DNA of 33,125 nt from Oscillospiraceae bacterium (lineage in GTDB: Bacteria; Bacillota; Clostridia; Oscillospirales; Oscillospiraceae): the NCBI GenBank assembly GCA_902774015.1, contig CACYHB010000029.1:1-33125 (forward strand), in the 5' to 3' direction. The notes under the pieces are model-generated. The model ran no database searches, had not been told where the DNA came from, and saw nothing but the letters and a program-made list of their open reading frames with translations. Of this stretch, positions 7,155 through 17,700 are shown piece after piece. A program made the position numbers and the translations under genes. Each line of letters opens with the position of its first letter. The stretch's first letter is position 1.

Positions 7155-7234
7155 GCAGGTATCAAGTCCAAAAAAGAATCACGCAGCATGTTTGTTGCGC
7201 GTGATCTTTGGCTTGATGCCTGCTCTTGTTTTTT
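7155..7234 (+). terminator. Long intrinsic terminator after the repressor operon
   Basis: A long hairpin pairs GCAGG (7155-7159), ATCAAG (7161-7166), CCAAA (7168-7172) and ATCACGC (7178-7184) with GCGTGAT (7199-7205), TTTGG (7207-7211), CTTGAT (7212-7217) and CCTGC (7219-7223). It is followed by TTTTTT (7229-7234). It ends transcription of the LexA-like/zinc-ribbon pair. Confidence 0.8.
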
Positions 7235-7337
7235 CAGTTTTTACATGAGCGTGACTTTTTTCGACAGCATTTTTTATCAAAAATCTGTTAGATTCGGAAG
7301 AAGAAACGTGAAAAAACGGAGTGCGGGGTAACGGTCA

Positions 7338-7428
7338 GATACTAAGAGCAAGTATCGACCCGTGGCCCAGATTTCGGCTTTTGCCTCTTTGGTCCCGGTC
7401 AAAACTTGTTGGGGAGTGCCTTCCCCAA
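7338..7428 (+). other. Candidate transfer-origin (oriT) region upstream of mobC
   Basis: Two inverted repeats precede mobC: GATACT (7338-7343) with AGTATC (7351-7356), and TTGGGGA (7409-7415) with TCCCCAA (7422-7428). Short hairpins just upstream of mobC-relaxase genes are the usual place and form of oriT. The second hairpin recurs at 9852-9872. No nic consensus was recognised, so the function is inferred from position. Confidence 0.4.
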
Positions 7429-7482
7429 ACCCAGCAGAACGAAAGAAACGATCATTTTTTCTCACACGGAGGTGTTCAAAAA

Positions 7483-7947
7483 ATGCGGGGAACATACGAC
7501 ACGCCCAAGCGCAGTCATGTCATCAAAACGCGCCTGGACGATGAAGAATATAAGTTCTTCCTGTTGAAATGCAAGGCCTATGGGATGAATCAATCGGAAA
7601 TGATCCGTACATCTTTGGATAAGCTCGTCATCAATCCCGTAATCAAATTCTCGCCGGTGAACAAAGAGTTGCTTTCCAAAATCGACGAGCTGATCACCGA
7701 AGGAAAACGCATCGGCAACAATCTCAATCAGATCGCCCGCGCACTTAATTCCGGTTTTCCCGATCAATCTATTGAATCAGAAATCCGCCGCGCGCTCGGC
7801 GATCTGGCGGAATGGAAATATGAAATCCTGCAGGAGGTGGGCAGCGCCATTGGCAACGATCAAACATTTGAGCTCGAAAAACTCGGACCTCGGGGCCGCC
7901 GAGCGTTACTTGATCTTTCAGCACGACGAGAGCAGCAACAACGATGA
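7483..7947 (+). CDS. mobC: MobC-like relaxosome accessory protein
   Basis: A 154-aa protein. The N-terminus (RSHVIKTRLDDEEYKFFLLK, NQSEMIRTSLDKLV) is a ribbon-helix-helix-type DNA-binding segment. The middle carries the MobC signature KRIGNNLNQIARALN (about residues 76-90). MobC helps the relaxase melt and nick oriT. GGAGG at 7469-7473 sets the start at 7483. The last 98 nt overlap the relaxase gene in another frame, so its C-terminal tail (GPRGRRALLDLSARREQQQR) is encoded within the start of the relaxase, a tight coupling typical of Firmicutes mobilizable elements. Confidence 0.85.
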   Translation: MRGTYDTPKRSHVIKTRLDDEEYKFFLLKCKAYGMNQSEMIRTSLDKLVINPVIKFSPVNKELLSKIDELITEGKRIGNNLNQIARALNSGFPDQSIESEIRRALGDLAEWKYEILQEVGSAIGNDQTFELEKLGPRGRRALLDLSARREQQQR

Positions 7948-9376
7948 GGATTTTGCCATTGCCTGCATGAAAACGAACCTCGCCTATAACAAAAATCTCT
8001 CCCGCGGCGATGTCAAGACGCATCATTACATCATCAGTTTTGATCCCCGCGACGCGGAAGACAACGGCCTGACGATGGATCGCGCGCATGAGCTGGGCTT
8101 GGAATTTTGCAAAAAGCATTTCCCCGGCCATCAGGCTTTGGTCGCGACTCACCCGGACGGTCACAACAAAAGCGGCAACATTCATGTGCATATCGTCATC
8201 AACAGTCTGCGCATCGAGCGCGTGCCGCGAATGCCGTACATGGATAAAGACTGCGATATGCTGCCCGGCATGAAGCACCGATGTACATCCGCAGCTCTCC
8301 GTTATTTCCGCGCGGAAGTGATGGAAATGTGTCAGCGCGAGGGGCTGTATCAGATCGATCTGCTCAACGGCAGCAATAACAGAATTACTGAACGCGAGTA
8401 CTGGGCGCAGAAGCAGGGACAGAAAAAACTCGACGAAGAAAACGCCGAGCTGATCGCAAACGGTGAAGAACCGAAGCAGACGAAGTTTGAAACGGACAAG
8501 CAAATCCTGCGTCAGCAGATCCGCGCCGCGCTCCAAAAATCCAAATCGTTGGAAGACTTTTTCGATTATCTTTTGGAGGATTACGGCATTGCGGTCAAAG
8601 AGAGCCGCGGTCGTTTCAGCTATCTGACGCCGGAGCGCTCGAAGCCGATCACATCGCGCAAGCTGGGAGATGACTTTTCCAAAGAAGCGATCCTCGCCGC
8701 GTTGGAGCAAAATGCAAAACAGATCATTCCTTCTGTCACTCAGAGGCCGGACACTTTTGTCACGCCCGCAGCAAAACCGGAGATCGAAAAGCTGATTGAT
8801 CTCGAAGCCAAACGCGCCGAAGGAAAGGGCGAGGGCTACATCCATTGGGGCACGGTCTTCAATCTGAAAACGATGGCGAAGACACTTTTATATTTACAGG
8901 AAAACGGGCTTACCGATCTGGACGCACTCGACGCCGCATTAGAGGAATCGCATGAGAACACAAATACAGCCCGCACCGATCTGAAAAAGATCGAGGCGGA
9001 ACTGAATGCGAAAAAGGAATTGCAGCGGCATGTCCTGAACGCCCGCGACGCGAAAGATCTGCACGCGGCGTATCTAAAGCTGCCGAAGAAAAAGCAGGAA
9101 AAGTTTTACGAAGAAAACCGTCCGGCGCTCATTCTCTATGACGCGGCCATGCGGTATTTCAAAGAGAACGAGGTCAAGATGATTCCTACCGTCAAGCGAA
9201 TCCAGGATGAGATCGAAGATCTGACTTCGGCGAAAAACGCCGGATACACCGAATACCGTGAGAGCCAAAAGCGCGAAAAGGAGCTGCAGACCGTCAAAGC
9301 CAATATTGAAAAAATGCTCCGGCTGCAAGAGCCGGAGATCGGGCAGGAGCGCAAAAGGGACGAACAGGAATTGTAG
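7850..9376 (+). CDS. MobA/MobL-type relaxase (TTG start)
   Basis: A 508-aa relaxase that nicks oriT and pilots single-stranded DNA during conjugative mobilization. MATIKHLSSKNSDLGAAERY gives the conserved start with a probable catalytic Tyr20. The HUH region is HPDGHNKSGNIHVHIVIN (about 101-118). EGLYQIDLLNGSNNRITERE follows, and the C-terminal third is charged and helical. The reading frame has no ATG at the family start; TTG at 7850, 12 nt after GGAGG, yields the canonical MATIKH. Relatives have about 20 extra residues after FQHDE; here that loop is short (SSNNDED). It needs a helper conjugation system: no type IV secretion genes are present. Confidence 0.9.
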   Translation: MATIKHLSSKNSDLGAAERYLIFQHDESSNNDEDFAIACMKTNLAYNKNLSRGDVKTHHYIISFDPRDAEDNGLTMDRAHELGLEFCKKHFPGHQALVATHPDGHNKSGNIHVHIVINSLRIERVPRMPYMDKDCDMLPGMKHRCTSAALRYFRAEVMEMCQREGLYQIDLLNGSNNRITEREYWAQKQGQKKLDEENAELIANGEEPKQTKFETDKQILRQQIRAALQKSKSLEDFFDYLLEDYGIAVKESRGRFSYLTPERSKPITSRKLGDDFSKEAILAALEQNAKQIIPSVTQRPDTFVTPAAKPEIEKLIDLEAKRAEGKGEGYIHWGTVFNLKTMAKTLLYLQENGLTDLDALDAALEESHENTNTARTDLKKIEAELNAKKELQRHVLNARDAKDLHAAYLKLPKKKQEKFYEENRPALILYDAAMRYFKENEVKMIPTVKRIQDEIEDLTSAKNAGYTEYRESQKREKELQTVKANIEKMLRLQEPEIGQERKRDEQEL

Positions 9377-9383
9377 ATCAGGT

Positions 9384-9496
9384 GTCACGCTTTAGGCATG
9401 AAAAAATGCAGCGATCATGTAGGTTTCTATTGCACGATTCTGACAGGTTAATACGATTTGACCTGCACCCCGGTTTTCCGGCCTTTAGAGCGTGAC
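9384..9496 (+). ncRNA. Structured unit A
   Basis: Outer stem GTCACGCTTTAGGC (9384-9397) with GCCTTTAGAGCGTGAC (9481-9496). ATCATG at 9414-9419. Inner hairpin CAGGT/ACCTG with TAATACGATTT (9449-9459) in its loop. The strand is assumed from the flanking genes. Confidence 0.55.
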
Positions 9497-9520
9497 ATTT
9501 TCAAAAGGCAAGGGCTGCGG

Positions 9521-9633
9521 AGTGGAAAAATAGAGCTGCAAAAGTCCAGCAATCATGCGGGTTCCGAGGCGCACTTTTGATGGGGTAATACGATTTCTCG
9601 TTCCCCGCGATTTAGGATTTCTATTATTCCACT
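9521..9633 (+). ncRNA. Structured unit B
   Basis: Outer stem AGTGGAAAAATAGA (9521-9534) with TCTATTATTCCACT (9620-9633), 13 of 14 pairs. ATCATG at 9552-9557. Inner hairpin GGGG/CCCC with TAATACGATTT (9586-9596) in its loop. The stem sequence is unrelated to unit A. Confidence 0.55.
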
Positions 9634-9658
9634 TTCCCAGTCCGGTGCCGCTTCGGCT

Positions 9659-9770
9659 GTTAGCTTTTAGGGCATGAAAAATGCAGGCATCATGCGGTTT
9701 TCAGGACGCGGTATTGACGAGGGAATATGATTTCCCGTCTTCCTCGAATTACGCCCTTCTAAACGCTAAC
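9659..9770 (+). ncRNA. Structured unit C
   Basis: Outer stem GTTAGCTTTTAGGGC (9659-9673) with GCCCTTCTAAACGCTAAC (9753-9770). ATCATG at 9689-9694. Inner hairpin CGAGG/CCTCG with GAATATGATTT (9723-9733) in its loop. Confidence 0.55.
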
Positions 9771-9851
9771 AAAAATCCGGCAACTCGCTGCCGCTGCGAA
9801 AAAGAAATAGGAGCTAAAACGGAAAATCGCCAGATTTGTCCGGTCGAGGGA

Positions 9852-9872
9852 TTGGGGAGCCGTCATCCCCAA
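9852..9872 (+). repeat. Second TTGGGGA/TCCCCAA hairpin
   Basis: TTGGGGA (9852-9858), seven bases, TCCCCAA (9866-9872). The arms are identical to the hairpin upstream of mobC (7409-7428), and both are preceded by CCAGATTT or CAGATTT and a GGTC. It may be a second relaxase-binding site or a shared regulatory hairpin. Confidence 0.5.
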
Positions 9873-9969
9873 CGAGATGGCCGGAGGAAAGAAAAACTCA
9901 TTTTGGAGTTTTCGTATTCGCCAGGCGTATCTTGCTTTAGAAATGTCGCGGAAAGGAAAACATGAAAAA

Positions 9970-12081
<2,112 letters not shown>

Positions 12082-12105
12082 CCCTGCAAAGACGATAAAA
12101 CTATC

Positions 12106-14110
12106 TTACGGGAGTGGGCCCTTGGAGATGTTCCAGCGGCCCTTCTCGTCGATGCCGGTGAACTTGACCCAGGTCTTGTCGCCCACGTTCAGCACGTCCT
12201 CGACCTTCTCGGTGCGCTTGAACTCCAGATCCTTGATGTGGCACATGGCGTCCTTGCCGGGAGCCAGCTCCACGAAAGCGCCCAGGTTGGAGATCACGCG
12301 CTTGACCTCGCCGTAGTACAGGGCGCCCACTTCCGGCTCGAAGACGATGTCCTCGATGGTCTTGCGGGCGGCGCGGCAGGCCTCGATGTCGGAGGAGGCG
12401 ATGAAGATGGAGCCGTCGTCGCTGATGTCGATCTTGCAGCCGGTATCGGCGGTGATCTTCTGGATGACCTTGCCGCCGGAGCCGATGACCTCGCGGATCT
12501 TGTCGGGGTTGATCTTCATCTGGATCATCTTGGGCGCGGTCTTGTGGCGAAGGCTTCCTTCACGATCTCGTGCTTGAGGCCGTCGTTCTTCAGATCCATC
12601 TGGATGGCGGTGATACCGGCCTTGGTGCCGGCCACCTTGAAGTCCATCTCGCCGTGGAAGTCTTCCACGCCCTGGATGTCGATGAAGGTGGTGAACTCAT
12701 CGCCGTCCTGGATCAGGCCGCAGGAGATGCCGGCGACGGGGGCCTTGAGGGGCACGCCCGCGTCCATCAGGGCCAGCGTGGTACCGCAGATGGAGCCCTG
12801 GGAGGTGGAGCCGTTGGAGGAGAGGACCTCGGAGACCACGCGGATGGCGTAGGGGAAATCCTCGACCTCGGGGATCACGCACTCCAGCGCCTTCTCCACC
12901 AGGGCGCCGTGGCCGTACTCGCGGCGGTTGGTGCTGCGGCTGGCACGGGCTTCGCCCACGGAATAGGAGGGCATGTTGTAGTGGTGCATGAAGCGCTTCT
13001 CGGTCTCTTCCCAGATGGTGTCCAGCTTCTGGGCGTCGGACAGGGTGGCGAGGGTGGCGATGGAGAGAACCTGGGTCTGGCCGCGGGTGAAGAGGCCGGA
13101 ACCGTGGACTCTGGGGATCACGCCGACTTCGGCGGCCAGAGGACGGATCTCGTTCATCTGGCGGCCGTCGACGCGCTTGCCGGCCAGCAGCCACTTCTTG
13201 ACGACCTTCTTCTGCAGCTTGTAGAGGATCTCGTCCATGTACTGCATGAGTTCGGGGTGCTCTTCCCCGTACTTCTCCTGCACCATGGTGATCCAGTCGT
13301 TGACGCGCGCCTCGCGCACGTTCTTGTCGTCGGTATCCATGCAGTATTCCATGGACGCAAACTCGTTGGCGACCAGCTTCTCGAACAGCTCCTCGTCGAA
13401 GGCGGCATGCTCGTAGCTGAACTTGGGCTTGCCGATCTCCTCGACCATCCGGTCGATCAGGTCGAGTACGGGCTGCAGGTGCTCATGGGCCTGCACGATA
13501 CCCTCATACATGACCTCGTCGGGGACCTGGTCGGCCTCGGACTCGATCATGACGATCTTCTTGTGGGTCGCCGCGATGGTGGTGATCATGCGGTTGTTTT
13601 TCCGCTCTTCCTCGGTGGGGTTGAAGAGGTACTTCTTGCCGTCCCAGCCCAGGACGATGCCGGCGATGGGCCCGTTGAAGGGCACGTCGGAGATGGAGAC
13701 GGCGGCGGAAGCGCCGATCATGGCGGTGATCTCGGGGCTGCAGTCGCGGTCCACGCTCAGCACCTCGCAGGCGATGACCACGTCATTGCGCAGGTCGGAG
13801 GGGAAGAGGGGACGCATGGGACGGTCGATCAGGCGGGAGGCCAGCACGGCGGGCAGGCTGGGCTTGCCCTCGCGGCGCATGAAGCTGCCGGGGATGCGGC
13901 CGACGGCGTAGAGCTTCTCGAGTAGTCGATGCCGTCCTTGGGACGGGCGGAGGCGGTGCAGGTCACGAGCACGGTGGTCTCGCCGTACTTGACGAGGACG
14001 GCGGCGTTGCACAGCTCGCACATCTTGCCGATCTCCATGGAGAGGGGACGGCCTTCGTACTCGATCTCATACTTTTTGTAGTTGGGGAACTGCTTGTTGG
14101 TGATGATCAT
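12106..14110 (-). pseudogene. pnp: pnp, polynucleotide phosphorylase, broken by two deletions and a truncated 3' end
   Basis: The 3'-5' exoribonuclease PNPase, reading from ATG 14110 (AAAGGAG 8 nt upstream). Three frames are needed. The N-terminus (MIITNKQFPNYKKYEIEY to PKDGIDY) breaks near 13920, where about 22 nt of the usual FPLSVDFE segment are absent. The main body then runs EKLYAVGRIPGSFMRREG to VKEAFA and contains both RNase PH domains. Near 12545 a further segment of roughly 25-30 codons before APKMIQMKI is lost, again shifting frame. The KH (IREVIGSGGKVIQKI) and S1 domains follow. S1 ends abruptly at GRWNISKGPLP and TAA, next to the mobile element. It lies in its normal place after rpsO. 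Either a real pseudogene or assembly errors. Confidence 0.8.
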
Positions 14111-14153
14111 GTGTTTTTCTCCTTTTGTGATCTCTTCCGCAGCAGCTTAGCAC

Positions 14154-14186
14154 TTGGAGCAGGACCGCGGCGCGGCCCTCCTCCAA
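14154..14186 (-). promoter_or_regulatory. pnp leader hairpin
   Basis: TTGGAG, AGG and CCGC pair with GCGG, CCT and CTCCAA across two mismatches, about 45 nt upstream of the pnp start. In enteric bacteria a pnp leader stem-loop is the target of RNase III and PNPase autoregulation; a similar role here is an analogy only. Confidence 0.45.
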
Positions 14187-14254
14187 ATACTAACCTGCCC
14201 GGGGCGTTGAGCGGAGGGTATTTCAGGCAGACGACGATCTGCCAAAAATAAAAA

Positions 14255-14286
14255 TGCAGGGAGACCTATTCACTTGTCTCCCTGCA
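14255..14286 (-). terminator. rpsO terminator
   Basis: Minus strand: TGCAGGGAGAC, ten-base loop, GTCTCCCTGCA (11-bp perfect stem), then ATTTTTATTTTT. It separates rpsO from pnp, so pnp depends on read-through or a promoter in 14187-14254. Confidence 0.85.
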
Positions 14287-14323
14287 AAACCTTCATACCC
14301 TTCAGAATGAGCAGGCGCAAGTC

Positions 14324-14590
14324 TTACTTGCGGATGCCCAGCTTGGCGATGATCGCGCGGTAACGCTCGATGTCCTTCTTCGCCAGATAGTCCAGCAGAC
14401 GGCGGCGCTTACCGACCATCTTGTACATGCCCAGACGGCTGTGGTCGTCGTTGGGGTGCTGCTTGAGGTGCTCGGTCAGCTCGCGGATACGCTGGGACAG
14501 GATCGCGATCTGGACCTCGGGAGAGCCGGTGTCGCCCTCGTGGGTGGCGTTGTCGCTGATGACCTGGGTCTTGACTTCTTTGGTGATCAT
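14324..14590 (-). CDS. rpsO: 30S ribosomal protein S15
   Basis: An 88-aa full-length S15 (usual length 88-89), a primary 16S rRNA-binding protein. The [20 protein letters not shown] segment and [20 protein letters not shown] are diagnostic, ending [16 protein letters not shown]. Start ATG 14590 with GAAAGGGG upstream. It has its own promoter at 14730-14702 and terminator at 14286-14255. The rpsO-pnp order is conserved in bacteria. Confidence 0.98.
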   Translation of the reverse strand: MITKEVKTQVISDNATHEGDTGSPEVQIAILSQRIRELTEHLKQHPNDDHSRLGMYKMVGKRRRLLDYLAKKDIERYRAIIAKLGIRK

Positions 14591-14701
14591 GGTAGATACC
14601 CCTTTCTTGATTTGCTATACCCTGCGTCCAAGCCATGGGCGGAAAGGCAACCGCAGCGGCGGCATGACCCCATCGCATAGATCGCGGGCGCGTGCTTTGT
14701 T

Positions 14702-14730
14702 ATAGTATCATCCAAACCGGGGGAAGTCAA
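14702..14730 (-). promoter_or_regulatory. rpsO promoter
   Basis: Minus-strand TTGACT (14730-14725), 17 nt, TACTAT (14707-14702), 112 nt upstream of the start codon. Confidence 0.75.
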
Positions 14731-14888
14731 CAGAAATTTTTCGCTTTTTTCCGCGGTTTTGCCGGAGGAAGGGGAGATCAGAAAAATCACAATATCATAT
14801 TGCAAAAAAGTCGTTCTTCTATTAGAATTATAGTGTTAAGCAAGACAAACGGCAAGGACTCTATTTTTTTACACAAGGAGGATCCTCT

Positions 14889-16880
14889 ATGAAGCAGATT
14901 TCCCGCAGAGACTTTCTGAAGGGCTCCGTCGCCGGAGCTGCCGCGCTGGGGCTGGCGAGCCTCGGGCTCGGCAAGACCGTCGCCTTCGCCGAAGGCGAGA
15001 AGAAGTATACCCCCGGCACCTACACCGCCTCTCGCAAGGGCCTCGCAAGCGACGTCACCGTCACCATGACCTTTGACGAGACGAGCATCACCGACGTGCA
15101 GATCGACGTCTCCGGCGAAACCCCCGATCTGGGCGGCAAGGCCGGCCCTGTTCTGGAAAAGGCTATTTTGGATGCCCAGAGCGCCGATGTGGACGCCTAC
15201 ACCACCGCCACCATCACCAGCGACGCCATCCGCAAGGCTGCCGCGGACTGCATCTCCCAGGCCTCCGGCGCCGCCGTCGTCCTGGAAGAGAAGGAAGAGA
15301 CCGTCAACGCCGACTGGCTGGGCGAGGCGCCCGTGATTGCGGAGAAGGACATCACCGAGACCCTGGAGACCGAGGTCCTGGTGGTCGGCTGCGGCACCGG
15401 CGGCTGGATCGCCGGCATGACCGCCGCCGAGGAGGGCGCGAAGGTCCTCGTCATCGAAAAGGCAGAGAATCCCACCAAAATCAAGGAAGACATCGGCGCC
15501 ATCAACTCCAAGCTGCAGCTGGAGGCCTTCAAGGAGTTCCCCGAGTTTGAGATCGACAAGACCCAGGCTTTGCAGGAGATCGTCCGCTACGCCAGCGGCT
15601 ATGTGGACAGCGACCTCGTGAAGGTCTGGATCGACAACTCCGGCGAGACAGTGGACTGGCTGACCAACTTCCTGGAGGGCACCGGCCACTGGTACATGAG
15701 CCTCGAGGGCGGCATCGGCGATCAGGAGCACCCCGAGCGCGACAAGGCCTACGCCACCGGCCACAGCCCCCACAAGAACGAGGGCGTTGATAAGGAAATC
15801 ACCCTCAACACTGACATGCAGGCGCACCTGGAGGAGCTGGGCGGAGAGCTGCGCTGCAACACCTGTCTGGTGAAGCTGGATCAGTCCAAGAGCGGCAAGG
15901 TCGAAGGCATCATCGCCCAGGATATGGTGGACGGCCACTACATCCGCATCGTTGCCACCAAGGGCGTCATCATGGCCACCGGCGGCTACGCCTCCAACAC
16001 CGAGATGATGCTGGCCCTGCAGCCCATGACCATGAAGATGAAGATCAACGTCGCCGCCGGTTCCAAGGCCGACGGCTCCGGCATCAAGGCCATACTCTGG
16101 GCAGGCGGCGAGATGGACCCCTGCCACGCCTCCATGATGTTCAACCGCTGCGCCTGCCTGCCCACCGAGACCGCGGGCTACAAGACCAACGGCGTCCGCT
16201 TCTGGTTCGGCGAGCAGCCCTTCCTCAAGGTCAACCTCAACGGCAAGCGCTTCTGCAACGAGTCCGGCCCCTACGAGTTCATGCTGCACTCCATGTACAT
16301 GCAGCCCAACCACACCTACTGCGACATCTTCGACGCCAACAACAAGCAGTACTGCGAGCAGTTCGACGAGGTCGGCTGCTGCCGCCTGTTCCCCTTCGAC
16401 AACGGCGCTCTTTCCAATAACAGCTATGAAGCCACCTGGGCCGGCATGGTCGAGGGCGAGAAATCTCTGTTGGCGCAGGGCTACCTGCAGCAGGCCGACA
16501 CGCTGGAGGAGCTGGCCGAGAAGCTGAACATCCCTGTGGACAACTTTGTGGAAACCGTCAAGCGCTACAACGAGCTGTGCGCCAAGGGCGTGGACGAGGA
16601 CTACGGCAAGAGCGTGCACCGCATGACTCCCGTGGACACCGCCCCCTTCTACGGCATCCGCACCGGCGCCTGGCATCTGACCACCCTGGACGGCTGCCGC
16701 ATCAACACCGACATGCAGGTCATCCGCGAGGACGGCACCCCCATCGAGGGCCTCTACGCCACGGGCGACGTCACCGGCGGCTTCTTCGCCAACAACTACC
16801 CCAACCTGTTCACCGGTCTGGCCTGCGGCCGCACCATGACCTTCGGCCGCCGCGCCGCCAAGATCGTCTCCAAGCTGTAA
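14889..16880 (+). CDS. Tat-exported FMN/FAD fumarate-reductase-family reductase
   Basis: A 663-aa extracytoplasmic flavoenzyme. A Tat signal (SRRDFLKGSVAGAAALGLAS, cleaved near AFA-E) is followed by an FMN-binding domain (about 40-130) with the flavinylation motif DAYTTATITS (102-111, probably on Thr108). A FAD_binding_2 domain starts EVLVVGCGTGGWIAG (G167/G169/G172) and ends with GLYATGDVTGGFF and LFTGLACGRTMTFGRRAAK. No haem CxxCH motif is present. Covalent FMN attached by ApbE passes electrons to the FAD site, where an organic acceptor (fumarate, urocanate or similar enoate) is reduced. The acceptor cannot be assigned. AAGGAGG (14875-14881) sets the start; it is monocistronic with its own terminator. 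Confidence 0.9.
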   Translation: MKQISRRDFLKGSVAGAAALGLASLGLGKTVAFAEGEKKYTPGTYTASRKGLASDVTVTMTFDETSITDVQIDVSGETPDLGGKAGPVLEKAILDAQSADVDAYTTATITSDAIRKAAADCISQASGAAVVLEEKEETVNADWLGEAPVIAEKDITETLETEVLVVGCGTGGWIAGMTAAEEGAKVLVIEKAENPTKIKEDIGAINSKLQLEAFKEFPEFEIDKTQALQEIVRYASGYVDSDLVKVWIDNSGETVDWLTNFLEGTGHWYMSLEGGIGDQEHPERDKAYATGHSPHKNEGVDKEITLNTDMQAHLEELGGELRCNTCLVKLDQSKSGKVEGIIAQDMVDGHYIRIVATKGVIMATGGYASNTEMMLALQPMTMKMKINVAAGSKADGSGIKAILWAGGEMDPCHASMMFNRCACLPTETAGYKTNGVRFWFGEQPFLKVNLNGKRFCNESGPYEFMLHSMYMQPNHTYCDIFDANNKQYCEQFDEVGCCRLFPFDNGALSNNSYEATWAGMVEGEKSLLAQGYLQQADTLEELAEKLNIPVDNFVETVKRYNELCAKGVDEDYGKSVHRMTPVDTAPFYGIRTGAWHLTTLDGCRINTDMQVIREDGTPIEGLYATGDVTGGFFANNYPNLFTGLACGRTMTFGRRAAKIVSKL

Positions 16881-16898
16881 TTCCTTTCTATAGAAAAA

Positions 16899-16929
16899 GG
16901 GGCTGCGAAAAATCGCAGTCCCTTTTTTT
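16899..16929 (+). terminator. Terminator of the FAD reductase gene
   Basis: GGGCTGCGA, AAAA loop, TCGCAGTCCC (one bulged base), then TTTTTTT (to 16929). Confidence 0.85.
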
Positions 16930-16950
16930 GCCTATACCGACCTCTGACCA

Positions 16951-17700
16951 CTATTCGTAGTCCACCACGTTTGCCCAGCGCAGCAGGAAATCCCGCTCCT
17001 CCAGATTGCCCTTGACGGACTGGGAGGCGGCGACGATGGGCATCCACTTCTGCACATAGGGCTTGTCGATGTCGCTCTTTTCGCAGAACAGATCCAGATA
17101 ACGCTCCGCGGTCTCCGGCTGGCCCGACAGATGGAAGGTGAGGAAGGTGCGCGCCGCGTCGGCGGAGGCGTTGCCCTGGGTGGCGTGCGCCCAGTCGAGG
17201 ATATAGAGCTGTCCCTCCGGCGTCAGGATGATGTTGGAAGGACAGAGGTCGCCGTGGCAGAGCTTGTCGTGGGTCGGCAGCCCTTCCAGGCGGATCAGCA
17301 GCTCATAGCGGGTCACCGGCTCCAGATCCGCCGAGAGGATCTTCCGGTTCATCTTGTCCTTGAGGCGGCTTAAGAGCGGGCTGCGCTTGGTGTGGATCAG
17401 CAGCTGCGTGTCCACCAGCATCTCCAGATAGCGCTCCCTGTTCTCCGGATCGTCCCGCATCAGCTGGGAGAGGGTCCTGCCCTCGATAAACTCCGAGACG
17501 ATGGCCCAGCGGCCGTCGATCGTCGTGACTTCCAGGATGGCCGGCACGTTCAGGCCCAGACCCTCCACGCGGGCCTGGTTGAGCGCCTCGTTGAGAATGT
17601 CGGCCTTGGAATAGCTCTGGTTAAAGACCTTGACGGCCCTGTCTCCGCTGCGGTAGACGGTTTTCGTTTTGCGCTCGGCGATCACAGTATCGAGATTCAT
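16951..17700 (-). CDS. Aminoglycoside-phosphotransferase/choline-kinase-like kinase
   Basis: A 249-aa small-molecule kinase of the APH/choline-kinase fold. An ATP-binding Lys24 lies in AVKVFNQ, the catalytic loop is C148-HGDLCPSNIIL with Asp151, and a DW motif holds Asp169 in LYILDWAHA. The substrate is unknown; there is no reason to call it a resistance gene. The ATG overlaps the adhE stop (ATGA at 17700-17697), so it is co-expressed with adhE. The coupling to a fermentation enzyme is unusual and unexplained. Confidence 0.85.
   Translation of the reverse strand: MNLDTVIAERKTKTVYRSGDRAVKVFNQSYSKADILNEALNQARVEGLGLNVPAILEVTTIDGRWAIVSEFIEGRTLSQLMRDDPENRERYLEMLVDTQLLIHTKRSPLLSRLKDKMNRKILSADLEPVTRYELLIRLEGLPTHDKLCHGDLCPSNIILTPEGQLYILDWAHATQGNASADAARTFLTFHLSGQPETAERYLDLFCEKSDIDKPYVQKWMPIVAASQSVKGNLEERDFLLRWANVVDYE

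Larger units (their letters stand above)
9384..9770 (+). repeat. Tandem array of three structured units, period 137/138 nt
   Basis: Three units of 112-113 nt start at 9384, 9521 and 9659 and are separated by 24-25 nt. Each is closed by a 12-16-bp stem whose sequence differs from unit to unit while pairing is kept. Two inner motifs hold the same offsets: CAG-NN-ATCATG at about +30 and AATAYGATTT at about +65, the latter in the loop of an inner hairpin. Conserved loops with changing stems are the mark of structure under selection, as RNA or as single-stranded DNA during transfer. The array fills the gap between the relaxase and the next gene. Not recognised as a named RNA family. Confidence 0.75.

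Noticed and set aside
9384-9770. CRISPR array or integron attC sites
   Set aside because: The 137-nt period, structured units and differing stems do not fit CRISPR repeats; the ends lack the attC core (RYYYAAC/GTTRRRY) pattern.
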